Assembly: GCA_003554005.1 (NCBI GenBank)
Contig: PWEU01000096.1
Coordinates: 1 to 17,543 of the forward strand
Direction: 5' to 3'
Length of the DNA stretch: 17,543 nucleotides
Source of the DNA: Nitriliruptoraceae bacterium
Lineage (GTDB): Bacteria > Actinomycetota > Nitriliruptoria > Nitriliruptorales > Nitriliruptoraceae
In this document: piece by piece, positions 1-6,971 of the stretch
How positions within the stretch are numbered: the stretch's first letter is position 1
Layout of the letters: every line of letters starts with the position of its first letter
The notes under the pieces: model-generated
What the model was told of the DNA's origin: nothing
What the model saw: only the letters and a program-made list of their open reading frames with translations
Database searches by the model: none
Program-made: the position numbers and the translations under genes

Positions 1-63
1 GGGTGGTCCGTCGCCCGGCCCGCTGCGAACCTGATCGAGGCAGAGCAACCGGAGGGAGACCCC

Positions 64-1614
64 ATGCGGGTGCTGGTGACCGGAGCGACCGGCTACATCG
101 GTGGCCGGCTGGTCCCGTACCTGCTCGAGCGCGGGCACGAGGTCGTCTGCGCTGCGCGCACCCCGGCCAAGCTCGATGACCGTCCCTGGCGAGGCGACGT
201 CGAGGTGGCCCGGGTCGACGTGCTGGAGCCGGCCACGGTGCACGCCGCCTGCCGCGACGTCGACGTGGTCTACCACCTCGTCCACTCGATGGACGGGGAG
301 CCGGGGTTCGCCGACCGCGACCGGCGGGCCGCGTCCAACGTGCGCAACGCCGCCGCGGCTGCTGGCGTGCAGCGGATCGTCTACCTCGGCGGGTTGGGAC
401 GGGAGGACGACGACCTCTCCGACCACCTCCGCTCCCGGCAGGAGGTCGGCCGCGTGCTCGCCGACGGCCCCGTGCCGGTCACTGAGCTCCGGGCCGCCAT
501 CATCATCGGCTCCGGCAGCGCGTCCTTCGAGATGCTGCGCCACCTCGTCGAGGTCCTACCGGTGATGACCACCCCGCGCTGGGTCTCGACCCGGTGCCAA
601 CCGGTCGCCGTCCGCGATGTGCTCCGGACGCTGTGCGACGTGATCGAGGAGCCGCGCGCGGCGGGCAAGGTCTACGAGCTCGGTGGGCCCGACGTGCTGC
701 CCTACGCGGAGCTGATGCAGACCTACGCCGAGGTGGCCGGCCTGCGGCGCCGCATCATCCTGCCGGTGCCCGTGCTGACCCCCCGGCTGTCCTCGCTGTG
801 GGTGGGGCTGGTGACGCCGCTACCGACCGGCCTCGCCCGACCGCTGGTGGACAGCCTCGTCAACGAGGTGGTGGTCAGCGACGACGCCTTCCAGCGGGAC
901 CTGCCCCGCACCATGGTCCCTGCCGCCGAGGCTCTCCGCCTCGCCCTGACCCGCATCCAGGACCTCGACGTCGCCACCACGTGGGCGAGTGCCGGTGGTG
1001 CCGTGGGCTCCGCGGCCCGCGCCGCGAGCGCCGGCCCCGACGACGCACGGCCCGAGGACCCACGGCCCGAGGACCCGACCTGGGCCGGTGGGACGGTGTT
1101 CGCCGACGAGCGTGAGGCGGTCAGCGCCGCACCGCCCGACGCGCTGTTCACCGCCGTGTGCGCCATCGGTGGTGTTCGCGGGTACCACACGTCGAGGTGG
1201 ATGTGGGAGCTGCGGGGCGTGATGGACAAGCTCGTCGGCGGCATCGGGTTGCGCCGCGGCCGCCGGCATCCCCTCACCCTCGGCGTCGGCGAGGTGGTGG
1301 ACTTCTGGCGGGTCGAGGCGCTCGAGCGGCCGCACCTGCTGCTGCTCAGGGCCGAGATGAAGGTGCCTGGTCAGGCGTGGCTCGAGTTCCGCATCGAGCC
1401 GGAGGGTACGGGCAGCCGGCTGTGGCAGCGGGCGAGGTTCCATCCCCGCGGACTGTGGGGTCGGCTGTACTGGGGGGTGCTGCTGCCCTTCCATGGGGTC
1501 ATCTTCCCGCGGATGGCCCGGGAGCTGGCCCGGGAGGCCGAGGTGATCGCCGCCTCGGGGGGCACGGTGGCAGGACGACCACGGCGAGGCTCCCGATCGC
1601 CGCGGCGCCGGTGA
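64..1614 (+). CDS. NmrA-like SDR epimerase fused to DUF2867 domain
   Basis: Probable NAD(P)-binding atypical short-chain dehydrogenase joined to a C-terminal DUF2867 domain; substrate unknown, cytosolic or membrane-peripheral. The N-terminus shows the Rossmann motif VTGATGYIGGRL (residues 5-16), then a conserved VYHLVHSM (about 69-76) and YLGGLG (about 107-112), as in NmrA/NAD-epimerase proteins. Residues about 335-500 match DUF2867, with RYHTSRWMWELRG-type and VVDFWRVE segments. The length (516 aa) fits SDR-DUF2867 fusions. The ATG at 64 follows a strong GGAGGGAG at 51-58. The Ala/Pro/Asp-rich stretch about 318-345 looks like an interdomain linker with a near-repeat of RPEDP. The last ~38 codons are antisense to the convergent SAF gene, and the extreme C-terminus is Arg-rich and low-complexity, so the native stop may have been lost. 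Family call is firm; function is unassigned. Confidence 0.88.
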   Translation: MRVLVTGATGYIGGRLVPYLLERGHEVVCAARTPAKLDDRPWRGDVEVARVDVLEPATVHAACRDVDVVYHLVHSMDGEPGFADRDRRAASNVRNAAAAAGVQRIVYLGGLGREDDDLSDHLRSRQEVGRVLADGPVPVTELRAAIIIGSGSASFEMLRHLVEVLPVMTTPRWVSTRCQPVAVRDVLRTLCDVIEEPRAAGKVYELGGPDVLPYAELMQTYAEVAGLRRRIILPVPVLTPRLSSLWVGLVTPLPTGLARPLVDSLVNEVVVSDDAFQRDLPRTMVPAAEALRLALTRIQDLDVATTWASAGGAVGSAARAASAGPDDARPEDPRPEDPTWAGGTVFADEREAVSAAPPDALFTAVCAIGGVRGYHTSRWMWELRGVMDKLVGGIGLRRGRRHPLTLGVGEVVDFWRVEALERPHLLLLRAEMKVPGQAWLEFRIEPEGTGSRLWQRARFHPRGLWGRLYWGVLLPFHGVIFPRMARELAREAEVIAASGGTVAGRPRRGSRSPRRR

Positions 1615-2203
1615 CGGGCACGGCGTCCTCGGCCTCCACCGCGAACCAGACGGTCTCGGCCTCGACCGCCAGCACGATCGCATCCCGACCGAGCGTGGTC
1701 GCCCGCCCGTCGTGATCGGCGCCGACCAGGTCCGCCCGCATCCCGGCGGTCAGCATCGGGAGCCGGTCGGCGGCGACGGCCACCGCGACCCGGCCGGCCG
1801 GCAGGCTGGCCACCACGCCCCCGTCGCCGAGGTGGCGGTCGGTGGCGACGGCCCCTGATGGCAGCGCCGCCGCGAGCACCCCGTCGGCGCGTCGCAGCGC
1901 CCCGTCGGGCACCAGATCCCGGGGGACGGTGCGGCGCCGGAGGTCGGCATCGGTGAGCACGTCGCCCGGGAGCAGGTCCCGGGACGCGACCAGCACCGTG
2001 GTGGGAGGGCCGTAGGGCGTCGCGGCCGCGTGCCCGATCGCTGCTGCGAGCACCACGATCATCGCGAGCAGGGCGACGGCCGTCCGTGCCCGCGGCGATG
2101 CTGCCCACCAGCGCTCCGCGAGGCCGTCGAGCCAGGCGGGCAGGACGACCGGGGGACCCGACAGCGGGGTCGGTCGGCGGGTGGTGGGACGGGACAGGGC
2201 CAT
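1499..2203 (-). CDS. SAF domain protein (CpaB/RcpC-like), single-pass membrane
   Basis: A 234-aa protein with one membrane segment (about residues 41-60, TAVALLAMIVVLAAAIGHAA) followed by an SAF domain (about 68-130) with the typical VLVASRDLLPGDVLTDADL start. SAF proteins of this layout resemble Flp pilus assembly CpaB/RcpC, but no pilus genes lie nearby. In actinobacteria such a gene often sits next to an fmdB-type zinc ribbon gene, as here (127 nt downstream of it, same strand), so co-transcription is possible. The ATG at 2203 lacks a strong ribosome site. The tail from about residue 211 is Pro/Arg-rich and lies antisense to the end of the convergent SDR-DUF2867 gene, suggesting read past an ancestral stop. 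No pilus role is claimed. Confidence 0.8.
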   Translation of the reverse strand: MALSRPTTRRPTPLSGPPVVLPAWLDGLAERWWAASPRARTAVALLAMIVVLAAAIGHAAATPYGPPTTVLVASRDLLPGDVLTDADLRRRTVPRDLVPDGALRRADGVLAAALPSGAVATDRHLGDGGVVASLPAGRVAVAVAADRLPMLTAGMRADLVGADHDGRATTLGRDAIVLAVEAETVWFAVEAEDAVPVTGAAAIGSLAVVVLPPCPPRRRSPRPPGPAPGPSAGR

Positions 2204-2330
2204 CCCGGGAGTCGAGCACGTCGCAGCGCCAGGAGACGGACGGACCGCTGCGAGGCTGTGGATGACGTCCGGTCACACCCGCGGAGGCGGTGGTGAGATG
2301 CGGCCCTCGGCCCCTCGGCGGGCGGGCGCT

Positions 2331-2687
2331 TCAGGCGGAGGCGGCCTCGCTGGTAGAGGAGGTCGTCGACGCCGACGAGCGGTCCGAGGTCGTGCTGTCC
2401 TTGCTGGCGCCGTCGCTCTTGGCGGCGGCACCGGTGTCGCCGTCACCCGAGGAGGAGTTCGTGTCACCGGCGGAGGCGCCGCCCGAGGAGCCGCTGCCGG
2501 ACCTGCTGCTGCTCGCGTAGTCCTTCACGTGCCAGCCTGATCCCTTGAAGATGATGCCGGCCGCGCTGAAGACCTTGCGCAGTTGGCCCTGACATGCGGG
2601 GCAGTCGGTGAGCGGGTCGTCGCGGAAGGACTGGACGACCTCCAGGTGCTCCCCACATGAGCGGCAGGCGTACTCGTAGGTGGGCAT
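2331..2687 (-). CDS. FmdB-family zinc ribbon protein, Ruc-like chaperone candidate
   Basis: A 118-aa protein with an N-terminal zinc ribbon (residues 1-45; Cys8, Cys11, Cys29, Cys32 in CRSC and CPAC) starting MPTYEYAC, followed by a long Ser/Gly/Thr/Asp-rich, probably disordered tail (about 60-118). The family is annotated FmdB. The M. tuberculosis protein in the same gene neighbourhood (Rv0991c, next to 5-FTHF cyclo-ligase, galU and moeA) has been described, from memory, as a redox-regulated chaperone called Ruc. The same neighbourhood and domain plan here make an equivalent role likely: oxidation of the Cys cluster would release zinc and activate client binding. The ATG at 2687 has GGAG seven bases upstream; a longer in-frame reading to 2801 would cross the CIRCE element and is rejected. 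Heat-shock control is indicated by that CIRCE site. Confidence 0.87.
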   Translation of the reverse strand: MPTYEYACRSCGEHLEVVQSFRDDPLTDCPACQGQLRKVFSAAGIIFKGSGWHVKDYASSSRSGSGSSGGASAGDTNSSSGDGDTGAAAKSDGASKDSTTSDRSSASTTSSTSEAASA

Positions 2688-2794
2688 GGTCCCGCTCCAG
2701 GTGGTGAGGGCCGCAGGGCAGGCGGCCGGGTCCGGCTCCGTCCGCTGTCCGGGCGCAGGTGGTGACTCCCGAGTCCCCCGAAGGTTTCCGGTCG

Positions 2795-2821
2795 CTAGCA
2801 CTCGCGATCAGCGAGTGCTGA
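2795..2821 (-). promoter_or_regulatory. CIRCE element (HrcA operator) upstream of fmdB/ruc
   Basis: On the + strand the site reads CTAGCACTC, nine bases, GAGTGCTGA. It matches the CIRCE consensus TTAGCACTC-N9-GAGTGCTAA at 16 of 18 arm positions, with the correct nine-base spacer. It lies about 107 nt upstream of the fmdB start and just beyond the 3' end of the 5-FTHF cyclo-ligase gene, so the zinc-ribbon gene is the only sensible target. HrcA binds CIRCE and represses until heat shock. hrcA itself is not in the window. Confidence 0.85.
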
Positions 2822-2853
2822 TGGTGCCGTATGGTCCGGACGAAGGCAAGCTG

Positions 2854-3423
2854 TCAGGGGCGCGCGACCCGGTGCACGCTGCGTTCGGTGACCACCAGGT
2901 GGACGGGCTGGTCGTGAGCCTCCAGGGGGATGTGGGGGACCAGTTGGCAGTCGAAGGCCGCTCCGATGCGGATGGTCGCCGTGGCGAGCTCGGCCAGCAG
3001 CCGGTCATAGTGCCCCCCGCCCGCGCCCAACCGTCCCCCCCTGGGGTCGAAGGCGACGCCCGGGACGACCGCGACGTCCACCACCCCCGGATCGACGGCA
3101 CGCCCCGCCGGCTCCCTGACACCTCGGTGCCCGAGCTGCAGGGTCCTGAGGTCCGCTGCGGCGATCAGCTCGAGCCGCTCCCCCCGCACCCGGGGGAACA
3201 GCGTCCGCGCCCCCAGCTCGTGCAGCGGGCCGATCACGGTGGCCAGGTCGACCTCATCGCGTAGCGCCGCGTACAGCAGCACCGTCGATGCCTCGCGGAG
3301 CTCCGGGAGCCGGAGCAGGCGCTCGACGATGCGGCCCGAGGCCTCGCGCCGCTGGGCGTCGGACAGCGCCCGTCGGGCCGCCAGGGTCGCGGCACGCAGC
3401 GGGGCCTTCGAGGTGGCGTCCAC
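2854..3423 (-). CDS. 5-formyltetrahydrofolate cyclo-ligase
   Basis: Converts 5-formyl-THF to 5,10-methenyl-THF with ATP in one-carbon metabolism. The protein (189 aa, normal family length) carries the diagnostic block VPGVAFDPRGGRLGAGGGHYDR (split here as VPGVAFDPRGG and RLGAGGGHYDR), about residues 115-137. This corresponds to the family's P-G-x-A-F-D and RLGxGGGYYDR substrate/ATP motifs; Tyr is replaced by His in GGGHYD. The GTG at 3423 is chosen because the product then starts VDATSKAPLR just before the first helix, and GAGG lies seven bases upstream. The 303-aa reading from 3765 would overlap divergent galU and is a shadow extension. It is divergent from galU, as in mycobacteria (Rv0992c/Rv0993). 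Confidence 0.93.
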   Translation of the reverse strand: MDATSKAPLRAATLAARRALSDAQRREASGRIVERLLRLPELREASTVLLYAALRDEVDLATVIGPLHELGARTLFPRVRGERLELIAAADLRTLQLGHRGVREPAGRAVDPGVVDVAVVPGVAFDPRGGRLGAGGGHYDRLLAELATATIRIGAAFDCQLVPHIPLEAHDQPVHLVVTERSVHRVARP

Positions 3424-3523
3424 GGGCGGACCTCGTCGCGGTGCGCTGGTGCGTTCGGACGAGCCTATGCCTCCCGCCGGGCTCCCTCGCGTCGGTAGGC
3501 TCGGAGCCGTCGAAGGAGCGCAC
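3424..3523. promoter_or_regulatory. Divergent promoter region for 5-FTHF cyclo-ligase and galU
   Basis: This 100-nt gap separates two divergent starts. Each direction has a TANNNT -10-like hexamer: TAGGCT at 3496-3501 on + (23 nt before the galU GTG) and TAGGCT at 3462-3467 on - (39 nt before the cyclo-ligase GTG). Neither has a convincing -35. An AAGGAG ribosome site (3513-3518) precedes galU. Placement of transcription starts is inference. Confidence 0.4.
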
Positions 3524-4414
3524 GTGGTCCGCAAGGCTGTCCTGCCCGTCGCTGGTCTCGGGACCCGCTTCCTGCCGGTGACGAAGTCGGTGCCCAAGGA
3601 GCTGCTGCCGGGGGTGGACACGCCGGCGCTGCAGCTCATCGTCGAGGAGTGCGTGCGCTCCGGTCTGGATGATGTGCTGTTCGTCAGTGCGATGGGCAAG
3701 TCGTCGATGGAGGACCACTTCGATCGTCGCCTGGATCTCGAACGGGAGCTCGAAGCCAAGGGCAAGGACGACCAGCTCGAGCTGGTCCGCCGCCTCGCCG
3801 AGCTCGCCCACGTGCACAGCGTGCGCCAGGGCGAGGCGCTGGGCCTCGGCCACGCCGTGCTGCAGGCGGCCGGCCACGTGGGACCTGACGACAGCTTCGC
3901 CGTGCTGCTCGGCGACGATCTCCTCGACCCCGAGAGTGACTTCCTCGAGCGGATGGTGGCGGTGCACGAGCGGACCTCCAGGCCCGTGGTCGCGCTGATG
4001 GAGGTCCCCGAGGAGCAGGTCGGCCTCTACGGCATCGCGACCGTGCAGCCGGGGGAGCGGGAAGGTGAGCACCTGATCAGCGGGCTCGTGGAGAAGCCCG
4101 ACGCCGCTGACGCACCGTCCAACCTGGCCGTGATCGGTCGCTACGTCCTGCCGGGCAGCATCTTCGGGGTGCTGGAGGATCTCCCGCCGGGCCGCGGCGG
4201 CGAGATCCAGCTGACCGATGCCCTCGAGGTGATGGCGGCCGAGGAGCCGATCGTCGGGCTGACCCTGGACGTCCCCCGCTTCGACGCCGGCGACAAGCTC
4301 GGCTACCTCCAGGCCAACGTGGCGTTCGCCCTGCGGCGTCCGGATCTCGGTCCGCAGCTGCGGGCCTGGCTGGAGGACCTGCTGGCCGGTGACGATCCCC
4401 GGGCCGGCGCATGA
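3524..4414 (+). CDS. galU: UTP-glucose-1-phosphate uridylyltransferase GalU
   Basis: Makes UDP-glucose from UTP and glucose-1-phosphate for glycans and trehalose; cytosolic. The 296-aa protein opens with VVRKAVLPVAGLGTRFLPVT and continues KSVPKELLP, the nucleotide-binding signature. LLGDDLL (about 127-133) is the metal/UDP-binding loop, GLVEKP (about 187-192) and RGGEIQLTDAL (about 225-235) are GalU hallmarks, and FDAGDKLGYLQAN lies near the C-terminus. The start is the GTG at 3524: AAGGAG sits five bases upstream and the product matches the family's N-terminus exactly. The longer in-frame reading from 3239 is antisense to the cyclo-ligase gene. The stop overlaps the next start as ATGA (4411-4414), so galU and glp are translationally coupled. 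Confidence 0.96.
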   Translation: MVRKAVLPVAGLGTRFLPVTKSVPKELLPGVDTPALQLIVEECVRSGLDDVLFVSAMGKSSMEDHFDRRLDLERELEAKGKDDQLELVRRLAELAHVHSVRQGEALGLGHAVLQAAGHVGPDDSFAVLLGDDLLDPESDFLERMVAVHERTSRPVVALMEVPEEQVGLYGIATVQPGEREGEHLISGLVEKPDAADAPSNLAVIGRYVLPGSIFGVLEDLPPGRGGEIQLTDALEVMAAEEPIVGLTLDVPRFDAGDKLGYLQANVAFALRRPDLGPQLRAWLEDLLAGDDPRAGA

Positions 4415-5670
4415 GCGGGTTCGTCGGGCACGCACGGCACGAGGTCACCGTCGGCGAGGAGCTGATCAGCGTCGAGGAGCACCTCTCGGGCCTGCTGGCG
4501 TCGTTGCCCCCGCCGGAGCCGATCGAGCTGCGGTTGGCCGACGCCCTCGGGCTGGTGCTCGCCGACGACGTGGTCAGCCAGGTCACCGTGCCGGCCTTCG
4601 CCAACGCCGCTATGGACGGCTACGCCGTCATCGCCCGGGATGGGCGCAGCGCCACCGTCGACGCGCCGGTGCGGCTGGCCGTGGACGGCGAGGTGGCGGC
4701 CGGCGTCGAGGAGCTTCCCAGCATCCGGGCCGGTCGCAGCGTGCGCATCATGACCGGCGCCCCCGTGCCCCCCGCCGCCGACGCGGTCGTCCCCGTCGAG
4801 ACGACCTCCGCGCAGGGGGTGGACGTGCTGGTCCACCGGGCGGTGGCCCAGGGGGAGCACGTCCGCGCGCCCGGTGAGGATCTCCAGCCCGGGCAGCACC
4901 TGCTGTCGCGCGGTCGTCGGTTGGCTCCCGCCGACCTCGGCGTTCTGGCCGCGGCCGGGGTGTCGCGGGTGCGCTGCATCGCCCCACCTCGGGTCGTGGT
5001 GATCTCCTCCGGCGACGAGCTCGTCCCCGCAGACAAGGAGCCCAAGCCCGGTCAGGTCCGGGACGTCAACGGTCCCATGCTGGCGGCGATGGTCCGGGCT
5101 GCCGGTGCGGTCCCCTTCAGCGCCGGCATCGTCCGTGACGACCGCAAGGCCCTGATGTACACCCTCGACACGAGCCTCGGCCACGCGGACCTGATCATCT
5201 GCACCGGTGGCGCCAGCGCCGGGACCCGCGATCTGCTGCCGGACGTGATCGGGGCGTTGGGCGAGGTCCACACCGCCAAGGTGGCGATGAAGCCCGGGAT
5301 GCCCCAGATCCGGGGCCGCATCGCCGGCTGCCCGATCATCGGACTCCCGGGCAACCCGGTCTCGGCCTTCGTCTCCTTCGAGGTGTTCGCCCGGCCGGTG
5401 ATCCGTTCGCTGCAGGGTCGTCGGGACGTCCAGCGCCCCGTGGTGGTCGCCACGGCCGCCGAGACCCTGAGCTCCAGCCCCAACAAGCGCTCCTACCTGC
5501 GGGTGCGACTGGCCCGGGACGGGGCCGGCTGGCTCGCGCGCCCGACCGGCCCACAGGGTTCCCACGTGGTCAGTTCCATCGCCCGGGCTGACGGCCTGGC
5601 CGTGATCGACGAGGACGTGCTCGAGGTCCCCGTCGGTGATCGGGTCAACGTCCACCTGCTCGTCGAGTGA
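4411..5670 (+). CDS. glp: Gephyrin-like molybdotransferase Glp (MoeA family)
   Basis: MoeA/gephyrin E-domain protein, 419 aa. MoeA inserts molybdate into adenylylated molybdopterin. In corynebacteria the paralogue encoded in this neighbourhood, Glp, binds Wag31/DivIVA and the membrane receptor GlpR in cell division and polar growth (established, from memory). Visible motifs: ANAAMDGYAV (about 65-73, Asp69 equivalent to the catalytic Asp of MoeA), VRIMTGAPVPPAADAVVPVE (about 111-130), SSGDEL (about 196-201), ICTGGASAGTRDLL (where MoeA usually has GGVSVG), VAMKPGMPQIRG, and IGLPGNPVSAFVSFEVF. The ATG overlaps the galU stop. The glpR-like gene two positions downstream supports the Glp reading over a purely metabolic MoeA. 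The protein may do both jobs; enzymatic residues look largely kept. Confidence 0.9.
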   Translation: MSGFVGHARHEVTVGEELISVEEHLSGLLASLPPPEPIELRLADALGLVLADDVVSQVTVPAFANAAMDGYAVIARDGRSATVDAPVRLAVDGEVAAGVEELPSIRAGRSVRIMTGAPVPPAADAVVPVETTSAQGVDVLVHRAVAQGEHVRAPGEDLQPGQHLLSRGRRLAPADLGVLAAAGVSRVRCIAPPRVVVISSGDELVPADKEPKPGQVRDVNGPMLAAMVRAAGAVPFSAGIVRDDRKALMYTLDTSLGHADLIICTGGASAGTRDLLPDVIGALGEVHTAKVAMKPGMPQIRGRIAGCPIIGLPGNPVSAFVSFEVFARPVIRSLQGRRDVQRPVVVATAAETLSSSPNKRSYLRVRLARDGAGWLARPTGPQGSHVVSSIARADGLAVIDEDVLEVPVGDRVNVHLLVE

Positions 5671-5677
5671 GCCACTC

Positions 5678-6223
5678 ATGACCACCCGGCCGACCTCCAG
5701 CCCCGCCGCCGAGCCTGCGGCGGCGGTGGACCGTGGGACGCCGCCCGGCGGCGAGCTCACCCATCTCGACGACCACGGGCGCGCCCGGATGGTGGAGGTG
5801 GGCGAGAAGCCGGTCACGGCCCGTACCGCCGTCGCCAGCTGCGAGGGCCACATGACCCCGGCGACCGCGGGGTTGCTGGTGGACGGGGCGCTGCCGAAGG
5901 GCGACGCGCTACCGGTCGTCCGGCTGGCCGGGATCCAGGCGGCCAAACGCACCGACGAACTGGTCCCGCTCTGCCACCAGGTGGCGCTGACCTCGGTGGA
6001 GGTGGACGTCGAGGTGGCACGGGACGAGGGTGTCGCGGTGATCACCGCGACCGCACGGGCGCTGGACCGCACGGGGGTGGAGATGGAAGCGATGACGGCC
6101 GCGAGCGTGGCGGCGCTCACGCTGTACGACATGGTCAAGGCCGTGCAACGGGACGTGGTGGTCACGCAGCTCCGGCTGCGTGAGAAGCGAGGCGGGCGCA
6201 GCGGCGACGTGGTGCTGTCGTGA
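5678..6223 (+). CDS. moaC: Cyclic pyranopterin monophosphate synthase MoaC
   Basis: Second step of molybdenum cofactor synthesis: converts the MoaA product 3',8-cyclo-GTP to cyclic pyranopterin monophosphate. The 181-aa reading starts at ATG 5678, seven bases after the glp stop. The MoaC core begins at LTHLDDHGRARMVEV (about 27-41). Conserved landmarks are AAKRTDELVPLCH (about 88-100), TGVEMEAMTAASVAALTLYDMVKA (as GVEMEAM and LYDMVKA, about 132-154) and the C-terminal LREKRGGRSG. The usual LCHP reads LCHQ here. The first ~25 residues are Ala/Pro-rich and extend beyond the usual ~160 aa, so a later start is possible, but no better ribosome site was found. An upstream in-frame start (5636) lies inside glp and was rejected. 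Operonic with galU-glp. Confidence 0.93.
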   Translation: MTTRPTSSPAAEPAAAVDRGTPPGGELTHLDDHGRARMVEVGEKPVTARTAVASCEGHMTPATAGLLVDGALPKGDALPVVRLAGIQAAKRTDELVPLCHQVALTSVEVDVEVARDEGVAVITATARALDRTGVEMEAMTAASVAALTLYDMVKAVQRDVVVTQLRLREKRGGRSGDVVLS

Positions 6224-6320
6224 GCGCCGGCGACGTGGTGACGACCGACCAGCCCGGGTCCGTCCTCCACGCCCCGTGGACCGCACGTCCACCGTCGCCC
6301 TGGCGCACGGTCGGGGGTGC

Positions 6321-6349
6321 TTCGAGACCGACCTCGGCGGTGTTACGGT
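6321..6349 (+). promoter_or_regulatory. Possible promoter for glpR-like gene
   Basis: In the 195-nt gap between moaC and the glpR-like gene, TTCGAG (6321-6326) and TACGGT (6344-6349) are separated by exactly 17 bases, a plausible sigma-70-type pair. It would give glpR a start independent of the galU-glp-moaC run. Seen by eye only; random matches are common. Confidence 0.3.
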
Positions 6350-6418
6350 CGCCGCCCTACGCCGGTGGAGTGACCGGGTGGAGCGCGGAGGTGGGCCAGT
6401 GCCAGGTGGCGTCGACGC

Positions 6419-6970
6419 GTGAACGAGGTCCTGGTGCCGCTCATCCTGGTGTGGGCCGCACTCTTCCTCCCAGGTGCCTTTCGAGCCCACAACACCGCAC
6501 CCCACGTGACCGTCGGAGGGTTCGAACGCGCCATGAACGTGCTCCGCAGCGATCGCCACGGTGGTGGCAGAGGGAGACGGTTGATGGTCCCCGCTGATCC
6601 CGCACGCATCGTCGCTCGCCCGGTCGATGACACGATCGCGCCCGCCGCCGGTCCGGTGGGAGAGGACCCGGTGATCGCCCGTCGGCGGGTCTGGTTCGTC
6701 CGGTCGTTGCTCGTCTGCGTGCTGGCCTTCGGGCTCGCACTGCTCGTCCAGGGGGTTGCGTGGCTGGTGTTCGCCGCCACCCTCGGGGCGACCGCGGCCT
6801 ACGTCATCGTGTTGCGGCGGCTGAAGCACCAACGTGATCAGGCTCGCCATGTGGTCCGCGAGCTGGCCATCGACAGCGACAACATCGGTGACGCCGGCCA
6901 GGTGGCCGTCGGTGGGGAGGACGCGTGGGTGGGCTCCGGGACGGTGCGGCTGCGTCGCTGGGAAGGGTGA
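6419..6970 (+). CDS. glpR: GlpR/SepX-like membrane receptor for Glp
   Basis: A 183-aa membrane protein. Residues about 3-18 form an N-terminal membrane segment (VLVPLILVWAALFLP) followed by a cytosolic block GGFERAMNVLR (about 33-43). This matches the layout of actinobacterial GlpR/SepX, whose N-terminus reads approximately AWALYLLPxWLRR...RFSxAMRVL. Two further membrane segments lie at about 93-110 and 112-132, with a basic RRLKHQRDQ edge. GlpR is the cognate receptor of gephyrin-like Glp in corynebacteria, and SepX is its Streptomyces counterpart in septation (from memory). Location just downstream of glp-moaC, as in Streptomyces, supports the call. It is shorter than many homologues, with a reduced linker. 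The start is the GTG at 6419; AGGTGG lies about ten bases upstream. Confidence 0.72.
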   Translation: MNEVLVPLILVWAALFLPGAFRAHNTAPHVTVGGFERAMNVLRSDRHGGGRGRRLMVPADPARIVARPVDDTIAPAAGPVGEDPVIARRRVWFVRSLLVCVLAFGLALLVQGVAWLVFAATLGATAAYVIVLRRLKHQRDQARHVVRELAIDSDNIGDAGQVAVGGEDAWVGSGTVRLRRWEG

Positions 6971-6971
6971 C

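Noticed and set aside
4303..6270. 655-aa minus-strand ORF opposite glp and moaC
   Set aside because: It is antisense to two clear molybdenum cofactor-family genes.
6224..6418. Looked for a molybdenum cofactor riboswitch near moaC/glp
   Set aside because: No recognisable conserved structure was found here or in front of galU.
6220..6597. ORF starting in a GTGA overlap with the moaC stop
   Set aside because: It overlaps glpR by 180 nt, has Arg/Pro/Ser-rich composition and no recognisable domain; the overlap is probably chance.
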